Shown: positions 27,774 through 37,307, numbered from the stretch's first letter. The stretch is DNA of 64,000 bases from Isoptericola sp. AK164 (GCF_029643425.1 NZ_CP119106.1:744001-808000); one strand, 5' to 3'. Made by a program: numbers and translations. Notes: a model not told the origin generated them from the sequence alone.

Positions 27774-29072
27774 GTGCTCAGCGCATTCGGCCGGGCTTTC
27801 CGGACACCGGACCTGCGGCGCAAGCTGCTGTTCACGATCGCGATCATGGCGCTGTTCCGCGTGGGGTCGTTCGTCCCGACGCCGGGCGTCGACTACGGCA
27901 ACGTCCAGCAGTGCGTGGCCTCCCTGGAGGACAGCACCTCGCTGCTCGGCCTCGTCAACACCTTCAGCGGCGGAGCCCTCCTGCAGCTGTCGGTGTTCGC
28001 GCTGGGGATCATGCCCTACATCACCGCCAGCATCATCACGCAGCTCCTGCGTGTCGTCATCCCGCGGTTCGAGGCCCTCCACAAGGAGGGGCAGTCCGGC
28101 CAGTCGAAGCTGACGCAGTACACGCGGTACCTGACGATCGCCCTGGCGATCCTGCAGTCGACGACGATCGTGACCACGGCTCGTACCGGCCTCCTCTTCC
28201 CCGGCTGCAACCTCGACGTCGTCGTCGACGACAGCTTCTGGACCGCCGCCCTGATGGTGATCACCATGACGGCGGGCACCGGTCTGGTGATGTGGCTCGG
28301 CGAGCTCATCACCGAGCGCGGCATCGGCAACGGCATGTCGCTGCTGATCTTCACCTCGATCGTCGCCAGCTTCCCGACGGCCCTCTGGTCGATCGCCGGC
28401 GGTGCGAACGGCCCCCTGAACTTCATCATCATGATCGGCGTGATCGTGCTGGTCATCGGCATGGTCGTCTTCGTCGAGCAGTCCCAGCGCCGCATCCCGG
28501 TCCAGTACGCCAAGCGGATGGTCGGCCGCCGGATGTACGGGGGGACCAGCACCTACATCCCGATCAAGATCAACATGTCCGGCGTCATCCCGGTCATCTT
28601 CGCGGCGTCGATCCTCGCGATCCCCGCGCTGATCGCCCAGTTCGGCGACCAGACCGCGGACTGGGTCGTCTGGATCTCGAACAACCTGGCCCAGCAGGAC
28701 CAGGCGCTGTACATCGTGCTCTACGTCGCGATGATCATCTTCTTCGCCTTCTTCTACACCTCGATCACGTTCAACCCGGACGAGGTCGCGGACAACATGA
28801 AGAAGTACGGCGGCTTCATCCCGGGCATCCGTGCCGGGCGCCCCACGGCCGAGTACCTGGACTACGTGATCACCCGCATCACGTCGGCCGGTTCGCTCTA
28901 TCTCGCCATCGTCGCGCTGATCCCGACGTTGGTGCTGGTGTTCCTCGGCGTCACGACGAACATCCCGTTCGGCGGGACGTCGATCCTCATCATCGTCGGT
29001 GTTGGGCTGGAGTTCGTGAAGCAGGTGAACTCCCAGCTCCAGCAGCGCCACTACGAAGGGTTCCTCCGTTGA
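27774..29072 (+). CDS. secY: Preprotein translocase subunit SecY
   Basis: SecY (432 aa) is the pore of the Sec translocon. About ten transmembrane segments are visible, with the conserved GIMPYITASIITQLL and QRRIPVQYAKR. GTG 27774 follows AGGAGGA. The last codons overlap a possible TTG start of adk. Confidence 0.98.
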   Translation: MLSAFGRAFRTPDLRRKLLFTIAIMALFRVGSFVPTPGVDYGNVQQCVASLEDSTSLLGLVNTFSGGALLQLSVFALGIMPYITASIITQLLRVVIPRFEALHKEGQSGQSKLTQYTRYLTIALAILQSTTIVTTARTGLLFPGCNLDVVVDDSFWTAALMVITMTAGTGLVMWLGELITERGIGNGMSLLIFTSIVASFPTALWSIAGGANGPLNFIIMIGVIVLVIGMVVFVEQSQRRIPVQYAKRMVGRRMYGGTSTYIPIKINMSGVIPVIFAASILAIPALIAQFGDQTADWVVWISNNLAQQDQALYIVLYVAMIIFFAFFYTSITFNPDEVADNMKKYGGFIPGIRAGRPTAEYLDYVITRITSAGSLYLAIVALIPTLVLVFLGVTTNIPFGGTSILIIVGVGLEFVKQVNSQLQQRHYEGFLR

Positions 29073-29134
29073 CCGAGACGACCACCCCGACCACCCGTCG
29101 CGAGCTCCACGGCTCCCAGCGTCCCGAGGCACGG

Positions 29135-29710
29135 GTGACCCGCCTGGTGATCATGGGACCGCAGGGCGCGGGCAAGGGCACCCAGGCCGCCCGGCTCGCC
29201 GAGGTCTTCGGGATCCCCGCCATCTCGACCGGTGACATCTTCCGGGCGAACATCAAGGGCGGCACCGAGCTCGGCCGGCTGGCCCAGGAGTACTCCGCGA
29301 AGGGCGAGCTCGTCCCCGACGAGGTCACGGACTCCATGGTCCGCGACCGTCTCGCGGAGGACGACGTCAAGGGCGGCTTCCTGCTCGACGGGTACCCGCG
29401 CAACGCCCACCAGGTCGAGGCGCTGGACGGCATCCTCGGCGAGCTCGACTGGGAGCTGGACGGCGTGATCGAGCTGACGGCGGACCGCGAGGAGCTGCTG
29501 CAGCGCATCGCCAAGCGTGCCGAGGTCGAGGGCCGCGAGGACGACACCCCGGACGCGATCGCCCGCCGGCTCGACATCTACGAGGCCGAGACGGCGCCGC
29601 TGACGGCCGCCTACGCCGAGCGCGGCCTGCTGGTCCAGGTCGACGGGATCGGCGAGATCGCCGAGGTCACCGACCGGATCGTCGCCGCCCTCGAGCAGCA
29701 GTTCGGCTGA
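29135..29710 (+). CDS. adk: Adenylate kinase
   Basis: This enzyme (191 aa from GTG 29135) interconverts ATP, AMP and ADP. The P-loop GPQGAGKGT, the AMP-binding STGDIFRANI and LLDGYPRN are present. It is the short, lid-less type usual in actinobacteria. GTG 29135 is preferred because homologues start just before the P-loop and GAGG lies upstream. An in-frame TTG at 29069 overlapping the secY stop would add 22 residues and cannot be excluded. Confidence 0.93.
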   Translation: MTRLVIMGPQGAGKGTQAARLAEVFGIPAISTGDIFRANIKGGTELGRLAQEYSAKGELVPDEVTDSMVRDRLAEDDVKGGFLLDGYPRNAHQVEALDGILGELDWELDGVIELTADREELLQRIAKRAEVEGREDDTPDAIARRLDIYEAETAPLTAAYAERGLLVQVDGIGEIAEVTDRIVAALEQQFG

Positions 29711-29733
29711 CGGCCGGCGAGAAGCTGAACGAG

Positions 29734-30609
29734 GTGTTCCGTTCCCGTCCCCGGATCGAGCTGAAGTCGCGCGCCGAGATCCGGCTGATGCGCCGTGCCG
29801 GCCTGGTCGTCGCCGACGCGCTGTCCGCGGTCCGGGCCGCAGCGCGCCCCGGGGTGACGACGGGTGACCTCGACCGGGTGGCGGCCGACGTGATCGCCGC
29901 CGCCGGGGCGACGCCCTCCTTCCTGGGCTACCACGGCTTCCCCGCGACGATCTGCACGTCGGTGAACGACGAGATCGTCCACGGGATCCCGGGGACCCGC
30001 TCCCTGGCCGTGGGTGACGTGGTGTCCGTCGACTGCGGTGCGATCGTGGACGGCTGGCACGGCGACTCGGCCGTCTCGTTCCAGATCGGCCCGGACGGCG
30101 CCCTGGGGCCCGACGACCCGCGGGCCCGGGAGCTGGACGCCGACGACGCCGCGCTCGTGCTGGCGACCCGCAGCGCGATGTGGGCGGGCGTCGCGGCCCT
30201 GGCGTCCGCACGGCGCGTGGGCGAGGTCGGCGACGCCGTCGAGATGGCCGCCGAGACCGCGGGCGGGCTGGTCGGTACCTCCTACGGCATCGTCGAGGAG
30301 TACACGGGCCACGGCATCGGGACGGCGATGCACCAGCCGCCGGACGTGCTCAACTTCCGGGCGACCGACCGCGGGCCCCGGGTCCGAGCGGGCATGTGCC
30401 TGGCCGTGGAGCCCATGCTGACGCGGGGTACCGAGGTGACCCGGGTGCTGGGGGACGACTGGACCGTGGTGGCCGCCGACGGTGCCCGCGCCGCGCACTG
30501 GGAGCACACGGTCGCGGTGCTGGACGACGGCATCGCGGTGCTCACCGCCGCCGACCTCGGTCGCGAGGGCCTGGCGGCCTTCGACGTCGTCCCCGTCGAC
30601 CTCGACTGA
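29734..30609 (+). CDS. map: Methionine aminopeptidase, type I
   Basis: Map (291 aa, GTG start) removes initiator methionine. Metal ligands can be placed in VDCGAIVDGWHGDSA (two Asp), GHGIG (His), AVEPM (Glu) and WEHTVAV (Glu). It follows adk in the usual secY-adk-map order, just upstream of infA. Confidence 0.95.
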   Translation: MFRSRPRIELKSRAEIRLMRRAGLVVADALSAVRAAARPGVTTGDLDRVAADVIAAAGATPSFLGYHGFPATICTSVNDEIVHGIPGTRSLAVGDVVSVDCGAIVDGWHGDSAVSFQIGPDGALGPDDPRARELDADDAALVLATRSAMWAGVAALASARRVGEVGDAVEMAAETAGGLVGTSYGIVEEYTGHGIGTAMHQPPDVLNFRATDRGPRVRAGMCLAVEPMLTRGTEVTRVLGDDWTVVAADGARAAHWEHTVAVLDDGIAVLTAADLGREGLAAFDVVPVDLD

Positions 30610-30684
30610 CCGGGCTGCCCACCCGCACGGCGCACCCGGCCGGTGCGCACCGGCGGACCCGCGTGCGGTGTGACGTACACCTGC

Positions 30685-30712
30685 TTGCCAACGCGAATCC
30701 GTGGGGTACGAT
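30685..30712 (+). promoter_or_regulatory. infA operon promoter
   Basis: TTGCCA (30685-30690) and TACGAT (30707-30712) are 16 bp apart within an AT-richer patch of the 286-bp gap between map and infA. A leader of about 175 nt follows. Confidence 0.65.
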
Positions 30713-30895
30713 ATTTAGTCGGGTGTACTCCGTTCTTGTGCCCGTCCCCGGCTCTCACGAGCTCCGGGGTCGTGGCCCTCGCCAACGGAAGCACGCGATC
30801 CACGTCCTCGACGAGAACTCCTCGTGACCCGACCGCGGTCGGGCCGGGCGTGGCTGCAGTCCGTCGAAAGACACAGACGAGAGTTAGCGGAGGAC

Positions 30896-31117
30896 ATGGC
30901 AAAGAAGGACGGTGTCATCGAGATCGAGGGCAGCGTGATCGAGGCGCTGCCGAACGCGATGTTCCGCGTGGAGCTGAGCAACGGTCACAAGGTCCTCGCC
31001 CACATCTCGGGCAAGATGCGGCAGCACTACATCCGGATCCTCCCCGAGGACCGCGTCGTGGTGGAGCTCAGCCCGTACGACCTGTCCCGTGGCCGGATCG
31101 TCTACCGCTACAAGTAG
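30896..31117 (+). CDS. infA: Translation initiation factor IF-1
   Basis: IF-1 (73 aa, [20 protein letters not shown]) is a single OB-fold protein that binds the 30S A site. GCGGAGGA precedes the ATG. Confidence 0.98.
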   Translation: MAKKDGVIEIEGSVIEALPNAMFRVELSNGHKVLAHISGKMRQHYIRILPEDRVVVELSPYDLSRGRIVYRYK

Positions 31118-31199
31118 TCGTCATCCCCCCACCCGATCGACATCGCCGCGCGAGCGTCCGGCCCTGACGGCCCGGTCGCCCGGCGGCAGAGGAACACTG

Positions 31200-31313
31200 A
31201 TGAAGGTCAAGCCGAGCGTCAAGAAGATCTGCGACCAGTGCAAGGTGATCCGCCGGCACGGTCGCGTCATGGTGATCTGCTCGAACCAGCGCCACAAGCA
31301 GCGCCAGGGCTGA
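31200..31313 (+). CDS. rpmJ: 50S ribosomal protein L36
   Basis: L36 (37 aa, [20 protein letters not shown]) is the zinc-binding form, with CDQC, a third Cys and a His as ligands. GGCAGAGGA lies upstream. Confidence 0.97.
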   Translation: MKVKPSVKKICDQCKVIRRHGRVMVICSNQRHKQRQG

Positions 31314-31474
31314 TCACGCCCCCCTGCCGCGTCGTCCTCGGACGGCGTGGCTCAGCGCACCATCACGACGCCGCTCGCTGAGCGGCAGAACCCTCGGTCC
31401 AGGGGCCGGGGCCCGCGGTCCTCGCGGGAGGCTGGTGCGGTAGACCTCTGGACGAAGGACAGGAGTCGCCAGGA

Positions 31475-31849
31475 ATGGCACGTCTGATCGGCGTCGACCT
31501 CCCGCGCGAGAAGCGGGTCGTCGTCGCACTCACCTACATCTACGGCGTCGGTCGCACCCGCGCCGAGCAGACCGTCGCGGCCACCGGGATCTCCCCGGAC
31601 ACGCGCGTGAAGGACCTCGGCGACGCCGAGCTCGTCGCGCTGCGCGACCACCTCGAGGGCAACTTCCAGCTCGAGGGTGACCTCCGCCGCGAGGTCGCGG
31701 CCGACATCCGCCGCAAGGTGGAGATCGGCACCTACCAGGGTCTGCGTCACCGTCGCGGACTGCCGGTGCGTGGCCAGCGCACCAAGACCAACGCGCGTAC
31801 CCGCAAGGGCAAGAAGCGCACCGTCGCGGGCAAGAAGAAGGCCCGCTGA
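31475..31849 (+). CDS. rpsM: 30S ribosomal protein S13
   Basis: S13 (124 aa, [21 protein letters not shown]) contacts tRNA and 5S rRNA bridges. The C-terminal [19 protein letters not shown] is canonical. GACAGGAG precedes the start. Confidence 0.98.
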   Translation: MARLIGVDLPREKRVVVALTYIYGVGRTRAEQTVAATGISPDTRVKDLGDAELVALRDHLEGNFQLEGDLRREVAADIRRKVEIGTYQGLRHRRGLPVRGQRTKTNARTRKGKKRTVAGKKKAR

Positions 31850-31929
31850 CGTCAGCAGTCCGTGGAGCGGGTCAGCGCCGCTGACCTTCGCCCCGGTCCG
31901 ACGACCTCAGACCAGGAGTATCAACGCAT

Positions 31930-32334
31930 ATGCCTCCCAAGTCCCGCTCGACCGCCGCGCGCAAGCCGCGTCGCAAGGACAAGAAGAACGTCCCGCACGG
32001 CCAGGCGCACATCAAGAGCACCTTCAACAACACGATCGTGTCGATCACCGACCCGTCGGGCGCCGTGATCTCGTGGGCCTCCGCCGGCCACGTCGGCTTC
32101 AAGGGCTCGCGCAAGTCCACGCCCTACGCCGCCCAGCTCGCCGCCGAGTCCGCCGCGCGCCGCGCCCAGGACCACGGCGTCAAGAAGGTCGACGTCTTCG
32201 TCAAGGGCCCGGGTTCGGGTCGTGAGACCGCGATCCGTTCGCTGCAGGCGACCGGCATCGAGGTCGGCTCGATCCAGGACGTCACGCCCCAGGCGCACAA
32301 CGGCTGCCGTCCCCCGAAGCGTCGCCGCGTCTGA
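31930..32334 (+). CDS. rpsK: 30S ribosomal protein S11
   Basis: S11 (134 aa) has the conserved [15 protein letters not shown] and the C-terminal [21 protein letters not shown] is the ribosome-binding site. Confidence 0.98.
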   Translation: MPPKSRSTAARKPRRKDKKNVPHGQAHIKSTFNNTIVSITDPSGAVISWASAGHVGFKGSRKSTPYAAQLAAESAARRAQDHGVKKVDVFVKGPGSGRETAIRSLQATGIEVGSIQDVTPQAHNGCRPPKRRRV

Positions 32335-32340
32335 CCCCTC

Positions 32341-32372
32341 GAACCGACCGGGCCCCCGTGCCCGGTCGGTTC
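32341..32372 (+). terminator. rpsK-rpoA intercistronic hairpin
   Basis: A perfect 12-bp stem (32341-32352 with 32361-32372) starts six bases after the rpsK stop. It could partly terminate transcription between rpsK and rpoA. rpsD is not found between them. Readthrough or a separate rpoA promoter must operate; none is clear in the remaining 101 bp. Confidence 0.55.
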
Positions 32373-32473
32373 AAGCCCTGCCCGGGCGGGTGGACCGAGT
32401 CCCGTCCGGGGCCGCGTAGACCGCGGATCCGTGATGCGTCATATGGCGGACGCACACTGAAAGGACCATCACA

Positions 32474-33487
32474 GTGCTCATCGCACAGCGCCCCTCGCTG
32501 ACCGAAGAGGTCATCTCGGAGTACCGTTCGCGCTTCTCCATCGAGCCGCTCGAGCCCGGCTTCGGCTACACGCTCGGCAACTCGCTGCGTCGCACGCTGC
32601 TGTCGTCCATCCCGGGCGCGGCGGTCACCTCCATCCGCATCGACGGTGTGCTCCACGAGTTCACCACCGTGCCGGGTGTCAAGGAGGACGTCACCGAGAT
32701 CATCCTCAACATCAAGAACCTCGTCGTCTCCTCGGAGAACGACGAGCCGGTCGTGATGTACCTGCGCAAGCAGGGCGCCGGTGCGGCGACCGCGGCGGAC
32801 ATCGTCCCGCCCGCGGGCGTCGAGGTGCACAACCCCGACCTGCACATCGCCACGCTCAACGACGAGGGCCGGCTCGAGATCGAGCTGACCGTCGAGCGGG
32901 GTCGTGGCTACGTGTCCGCCGCGCAGAACAAGACCCTGGACGCCGAGATCGGCCGCATCCCCGTGGACTCGATCTACTCGCCCGTCCTCAAGGTCACGTA
33001 CAAGGTCGAGGCGACCCGTGTCGAGCAGCGCACCGACTTCGACAAGCTGATCGTCGACGTCGAGACGAAGAACGCGATCGCCCCGCGCGACGCGCTCGCC
33101 TCGGCCGGCAAGACGCTCGTCGAGCTCTTCGGCCTCGCCCGCGAGCTGAACGTCGAGGCCGAGGGCATCGAGATCGGCCCGTCGCCGACGGACTCCGCGC
33201 TGGCCGCGGACCTGGCGCTGCCGATCGAGGAGCTCAACCTCACGATCCGTTCGTACAACTGCCTCAAGCGTGAGGGCATCCACCAGGTGGGTGAGCTCGT
33301 GGCGCGCAGCGAGGCGGACCTGCTCGACATCCGCAACTTCGGTGCCAAGTCGATCAACGAGGTCAAGGAGAAGCTCGCGGAGCTGGGCCTTGCTCTCAAG
33401 GACTCGCCGCTCGACTTCGACCCCTCGGCGCAGTACTTCGCCGGCGGGGACGACGAGGCGTCGTACACCGACGAGCAGCCGTACTGA
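32474..33487 (+). CDS. rpoA: DNA-directed RNA polymerase subunit alpha
   Basis: RpoA (337 aa, GTG start after GAAAGGA) has the N-terminal dimerisation domain ([19 protein letters not shown]) and the C-terminal domain ([35 protein letters not shown]) that binds UP elements and activators. Confidence 0.98.
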   Translation: MLIAQRPSLTEEVISEYRSRFSIEPLEPGFGYTLGNSLRRTLLSSIPGAAVTSIRIDGVLHEFTTVPGVKEDVTEIILNIKNLVVSSENDEPVVMYLRKQGAGAATAADIVPPAGVEVHNPDLHIATLNDEGRLEIELTVERGRGYVSAAQNKTLDAEIGRIPVDSIYSPVLKVTYKVEATRVEQRTDFDKLIVDVETKNAIAPRDALASAGKTLVELFGLARELNVEAEGIEIGPSPTDSALAADLALPIEELNLTIRSYNCLKREGIHQVGELVARSEADLLDIRNFGAKSINEVKEKLAELGLALKDSPLDFDPSAQYFAGGDDEASYTDEQPY

Positions 33488-33563
33488 CGCACCACACCTG
33501 CAGCGGCACCGCTCGACATGACGGGGCCGCGCGGTGTGGAACGACATCCAAGGAGAACCAGAA

Positions 33564-34091
33564 ATGCCTACCCCCACCAAGGGTCCGCGGCTCGGCGGGA
33601 GCCCGGCTCACGAGCGGCTGATGCTCGCGAACCTGGCGACCGCTCTCTTCGAGCACGGCCGCATCACGACCACCGAGACGAAGGCGAAGCGCCTGCGCCC
33701 GGTCGCCGAGCGTCTGATCACCTTCGCCAAGCGCGGTGACCTGCACGCCCGCCGTCGGGTCCAGACCGTCGTGCGCGACAAGTCCGTCGTGCACACCCTG
33801 TTCACCGAGATCGCCCCGGCCATGGCCGAGCGCAACGGTGGCTACACGCGCATCACGAAGGTCGGCAACCGCAAGGGCGACAACGCCCCGATGGCGGTCA
33901 TCGAGCTCGTGACCGAGCCCGTGAGCCCGAAGCAGGCGGTCGTCAAGGAGGCCACCAAGGCCGCCGAGAAGTCCGCGAAGTCGTCGAAGGCCGAGAAGCC
34001 GGCCGACACCGCCGAGGAGACCCCGGCCGCCGAGGCGCCCGAGGCCACCGAGGACAAGGCCGCCGAGTCCGAGGAGTCCAAGGAGGCCTGA
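33564..34091 (+). CDS. rplQ: 50S ribosomal protein L17
   Basis: L17 (175 aa) starts [20 protein letters not shown], with AAGGAGAA upstream. The body ends near residue 125 and is followed by a low-complexity tail of about 50 residues rich in Ala, Glu, Lys and Ser. It is last in the alpha operon. Confidence 0.97.
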   Translation: MPTPTKGPRLGGSPAHERLMLANLATALFEHGRITTTETKAKRLRPVAERLITFAKRGDLHARRRVQTVVRDKSVVHTLFTEIAPAMAERNGGYTRITKVGNRKGDNAPMAVIELVTEPVSPKQAVVKEATKAAEKSAKSSKAEKPADTAEETPAAEAPEATEDKAAESEESKEA

Positions 34092-34113
34092 CCTCCCGAC
34101 CTCCCGGCCGGAC

Positions 34114-34154
34114 ACGACGAGGGCCCCGCACCGTTGGTGCGGGGCCCTCGTCGT
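34114..34154 (+). terminator. alpha operon terminator
   Basis: A perfect 19-bp stem with a GTT loop lies 23 bp after the rplQ stop. It ends four bases before the -10 box of the next gene, so one operon ends and another begins within about 60 bp. Confidence 0.9.
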
Positions 34155-34169
34155 CCCTACGGTGAGGAC

Positions 34170-34991
34170 ATGCTTCCGGTGGTGCTCCTGCACGGCTCGC
34201 GCACCTCGCACACGATGTGGCGACGGCAGCTGGTGAGCCTCCGGGCGGCGGGTGTCCCCGCCGTCGCTCCCGACCTGCCCGGGCACGGCGCCCGTCGCGC
34301 GACGCGCTTCGAGCTGGACGAGGCCGTCGAGACGGTGCGCGAGGCCGTCGACGCGGCGGGCGGCCGCGCGCTGGTCGCGGGGCTGTCCCTCGGCGGGTAC
34401 GTCGCGATCGAGCACCGCGCCCGGTACCCGGGGCAGAGCGCCGGGCTGCTCGCCGCCTCCTGCAGCACGAGCCCGGACACCCCGCTGCGGGCCGGATGGC
34501 TCGTCCTCGCCCGGTGGATCGAGCGGTGGCCGGACCGCGGAGCGCGTCTCAACGACCTCTTCGTCCGCGGCCTGCTGGACCCGGAGTCCGCGCGCGACGT
34601 CGGGGACGGCGGCTTCGCGCTGGAGGTGATGGTGGACGTGCTCGAGCAGGTCGGCCGGCTCGACACGCGGGCCGCACTGCGGCGCGCGTACAGCCCGGTG
34701 CGCCTGGTGAACGGCCAGTGGGACCACTTCCGCGGCCAGGAACGCTCGATGCTGGCCGCGGCGCGGTCCAGCGGGGCGGACGCCCGGCTCGTCGTCGTGC
34801 CGCGGGCCCGGCACCTGGTGAGCCTGGACGCCCCCGTGGCCTTCTCGCGCGCGCTGCTCGAGGCGCACGCGGCGGCGTCGTCAGCCGACCAGGTCCCAGG
34901 CGCGGACCCCGCCGACCAGCGCGGCGGTGTTCGGCACGACGACGACGTCGTCGCCGAGCCGGTCCAGCGCGGCCGGCGTCAGGCACCGTGA
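34170..34991 (+). CDS. Alpha/beta hydrolase
   Basis: This 273-aa protein has the alpha/beta-hydrolase layout: an oxyanion HGSRTS strand near the N-terminus, DLPGHG, a nucleophile elbow GLSLGG, and a candidate catalytic His in ARHLVSLD. Substrate is not evident. A -10-like TACGGT (34158-34163) lies six bases upstream of the ATG, suggesting a leaderless transcript. The last 37 residues are antisense to the ppgK-like gene and are Asp/Gln/Arg-rich, probably a non-conserved readthrough tail. Confidence 0.8.
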   Translation: MLPVVLLHGSRTSHTMWRRQLVSLRAAGVPAVAPDLPGHGARRATRFELDEAVETVREAVDAAGGRALVAGLSLGGYVAIEHRARYPGQSAGLLAASCSTSPDTPLRAGWLVLARWIERWPDRGARLNDLFVRGLLDPESARDVGDGGFALEVMVDVLEQVGRLDTRAALRRAYSPVRLVNGQWDHFRGQERSMLAAARSSGADARLVVVPRARHLVSLDAPVAFSRALLEAHAAASSADQVPGADPADQRGGVRHDDDVVAEPVQRGRRQAP

Positions 34992-35636
34992 GTTCCCGCC
35001 CCCGAGGTACAGCCGGTCCCACCAGAACACCGGTCGCAGCCCGTCGACGACGGTGACCACGCGGCGCGACCACAGGCCGTTGCCGAGCCGCCGGCGCTCC
35101 GGCTCGCCGACGTACGCGTCGTAGGTGGTGCCGCGGCGTACGGGTGCCCGGGACCACTCCAGGTGCGGCGCCAGCCGGCCGCCGTCGAACAGGGCGGAGC
35201 CGAGGCCGGTCCCCAGGGTCAGCACCAGCTCGATCCCGCTGCCCGCGACGACCCCGGCGGCGTGCATCTCGGCGTCGTTGAGCACCAGCGCGGGCACGTC
35301 GAGCCGCGCGTGCAGCGCCGCGCGCAGGTCGACGTTGCGCCACCGCTCGACCAGGTCCGGGTCGACGCGGGTGCGCGGGCCGGCGCGCGTGACGTAGTGC
35401 GGGGTGTGCACGACCACCCCGTGCCGGATCATCCCGGGCAGCCCGACCGTGACGCGGTCGGGGCGGGGCAGTCCCGCCGCGATCGCGGCCACCGTGTCCA
35501 CGAGCAGGTCGGGCGGCAGCGGGTACGGGGTCGGTACACGGACCGGGTCGGCGTGCGCCGTCCCCGCGTCGTCCAGGACGGTGGCCTTGATGCCACCGCC
35601 GCCGCAGTCCACGGCGAGGGTCATGAGGTCGGGCAC
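34881..35636 (-). CDS. ppgK: Polyphosphate glucokinase-like ROK-family kinase
   Basis: The protein (251 aa) has the N-terminal phosphate-binding loop AVDCGGGGIK, a GTGLGSALF motif and a C-terminal RPVFWWDRLYLGGGN that resembles polyphosphate glucokinases. These phosphorylate glucose using polyphosphate or ATP. Its catalytic NDAE is present. GTG 35636 is chosen because a -10-like GATGAT (minus strand, 35648-35643) lies six bases upstream, the same arrangement as other leaderless genes here; ATG 35624 is an alternative. It is divergent from truA and converges on the hydrolase with a 111-bp overlap. Confidence 0.75.
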   Translation of the reverse strand: MPDLMTLAVDCGGGGIKATVLDDAGTAHADPVRVPTPYPLPPDLLVDTVAAIAAGLPRPDRVTVGLPGMIRHGVVVHTPHYVTRAGPRTRVDPDLVERWRNVDLRAALHARLDVPALVLNDAEMHAAGVVAGSGIELVLTLGTGLGSALFDGGRLAPHLEWSRAPVRRGTTYDAYVGEPERRRLGNGLWSRRVVTVVDGLRPVFWWDRLYLGGGNSRCLTPAALDRLGDDVVVVPNTAALVGGVRAWDLVG

Positions 35637-35664
35637 GGGACCATCATCCGGGCACAATGGCCGG

Positions 35665-36585
35665 GTGAGCATCACGAACGCGCCGGTGACGCCCGACGAC
35701 GCGACCGTGCGGGTCCGTCTGGACCTCGCCTACGCGGGGACCGGCTTCGCCGGCTGGGCCGCGCAGCCCGGGCTGCGCACCGTCCAGGGCGTCCTGGAGG
35801 AGGCGCTGGCCACGATCCTGCGCACGGAGCCGCTGGGCCTGCCGCGGCCGCGGCTCACGGTCGCCGGACGCACCGACGCCGGGGTGCACGCCCGGGGCCA
35901 GGTGGCCCACGTGGACGTGCCCCGCGACCGCTGGGACGCGATGCCGGGGCGCTCGGACCGCACGCCGGCCCGCGCCCTCGTCGACCGGCTGGCGGGAGTC
36001 CTGCCGAGCGACGTCGTGGTGCACGAGGCCGAGGTCGCGCCCCCGGGCTTCGACGCCCGCTTCTCGGCGCTGTCGCGGACCTACCGCTACCGCATCGCCG
36101 ACGAGCACCCGCTGCGCGACCCGCTGCAGCGCGAGTGGGTGCTGTGGCACCGGCGGTCGCTGGACGTCGCCGCGATGGACGCGGCGGCGGCCCCGCTGAC
36201 GGGCCTGCACGACTTCGCGGCCTTCTGCAAGCCGCGCGCGGGAGCGACCACCATCCGCGAGCTCACCCGGTTCTCCTGGTCGCGGCCCGACGACGGCCCC
36301 GATGCCGGCCTGGTGGTCGCCGAGGTCGTGGCGGACGCGTTCTGCCACTCGATGGTGCGCGCCCTGGTCGGGATGTCGCTCGCCGTGGGGGAGGGGCGGC
36401 GTCCGGCCGCGGACGCCGCGACGGTCCTCGCCGGCGGCGACCGGGGCGCGGCCGCGGCGGTCGCGCCGGCGTGCGGTCTGACGCTCGAGCACGTGGCCTA
36501 CCCGGTGGCGGAGGCCGAGCTGGGTCGCAGGGCGCTGCGGATCCGGGCCCGCCGTCGGGCCGACGAGGTCGACGGGCGGCGGTGA
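35665..36585 (+). CDS. truA: tRNA pseudouridine synthase A
   Basis: TruA (306 aa) forms pseudouridine at positions 38-40 of the tRNA anticodon stem. The catalytic Asp lies in GRTDAGVHA; RTYRYRI and FCHSMVRALVG are also conserved. GTG 35665 is supported by a CACAAT -10 box (35653-35658) six bases upstream, indicating a leaderless mRNA. Its position after the rplQ operon is common in actinobacteria. Confidence 0.93.
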   Translation: MSITNAPVTPDDATVRVRLDLAYAGTGFAGWAAQPGLRTVQGVLEEALATILRTEPLGLPRPRLTVAGRTDAGVHARGQVAHVDVPRDRWDAMPGRSDRTPARALVDRLAGVLPSDVVVHEAEVAPPGFDARFSALSRTYRYRIADEHPLRDPLQREWVLWHRRSLDVAAMDAAAAPLTGLHDFAAFCKPRAGATTIRELTRFSWSRPDDGPDAGLVVAEVVADAFCHSMVRALVGMSLAVGEGRRPAADAATVLAGGDRGAAAAVAPACGLTLEHVAYPVAEAELGRRALRIRARRRADEVDGRR

Positions 36586-36643
36586 GCGCCGTTTTCACCC
36601 CTGCTTCACCCGCCGGGCCCGCTCGTGCGTGCTGGTCCGCTCC

Positions 36644-36782
36644 CTAGACTGAACATCGGACTCGACACCGAGGACGTGGGGAGCACCTCCCCTGACGAGC
36701 CCCGTGGACGGGCGACTGGGGGACCCGGTCTGCGGCGGCGACGCGACCCCGGCTGCCCGCACACGGCGCGCCGGGGTCGCGT
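36644..36782 (+). ncRNA. Candidate small RNA between truA and the DUF5709-like gene
   Basis: A TAGACT -10 box (36644-36649, no convincing -35) is followed by about 125 nt with no ORF. It contains a tight hairpin GGGGAG-CAC-CTCCCC (36678-36692), a second CCCG/CGGG stem, and a terminal 13-bp terminator stem (36741-36753 with 36770-36782). Promoter, structured core and terminator together suggest an independent sRNA. The hairpin with a C-rich arm recalls the actinobacterial 6C RNA family, but I cannot confirm this. Confidence 0.45.
36741..36782. terminator. Terminator hairpin, likely bidirectional
   Basis: A perfect 13-bp stem with a 16-nt loop lies between the truA side and the 3' end of the minus-strand DUF5709-like gene (stop at 36802). 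Confidence 0.65.
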
Positions 36783-36801
36783 TGTCGTCCCGCGGGACGC
36801 G

Positions 36802-37215
36802 CTACGGCTCCTCGACCCAGTGGACCGCCGCTTCCTCGGCGCTCGCGCCCGCCCCGTCGACGCCCGCGTCGGTGCCGTAGAGGTCGTTGGACCGGCCACC
36901 GTCCTGGTTGGGGTCGGCCTCGTCGTCGGCGACCAGGCGTCCGGCCCGCGTGGTGTCGGGATGGGTGAGGGGGTCCACCTCCCAGTAGTCGGGCTGCTCC
37001 TCGGCCAGCCGACGGTCGAGCGGCTCCCCGGTCAGCTCCTCCCAGGCCGTCTCGCCCCAGTGGTTCGCCCGGGGGCGCTCCGGCGGCGAGTAGCCCTCGT
37101 CGAGGACGTCCTGCGTGCCGCGGTCGACCAGGGTGTCCTCCGCCGACAGCTGGTCGTTGTCGCCCTCGGCTCCGTTCTCCGGGTCGGGTCTCGTGCCCGA
37201 GGTGTCCTCGCTCAT
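36802..37215 (-). CDS. DUF5709-like acidic protein
   Basis: This 137-aa acidic, Asp/Glu-rich protein contains GYSPPERP, an EEQPDYW segment and an AGRLVADDE segment, resembling the actinobacterial DUF5709 family of unknown function. There is no membrane segment or signal peptide. The start at 37215 is supported by AGGAG. It is transcribed divergently from rplM. Confidence 0.75.
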   Translation of the reverse strand: MSEDTSGTRPDPENGAEGDNDQLSAEDTLVDRGTQDVLDEGYSPPERPRANHWGETAWEELTGEPLDRRLAEEQPDYWEVDPLTHPDTTRAGRLVADDEADPNQDGGRSNDLYGTDAGVDGAGASAEEAAVHWVEEP

Positions 37216-37278
37216 GCTCCTACCGTGCACCTCCGGGCGGCGGTCTGCAGCCCGGGGCCGGACGTGACCGAGGTCGCT

Positions 37279-37307
37279 TTGCCCTTCCTCCCCGCCACCG
37301 CTAGACT
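37279..37307 (+). promoter_or_regulatory. rplM-rpsI promoter
   Basis: TTGCCC (37279-37284) is 17 bp from TAGACT (37302-37307). The resulting 5' leader is about 155 nt and could hold an L13-type autoregulatory site; no specific structure was identified. Confidence 0.7.
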
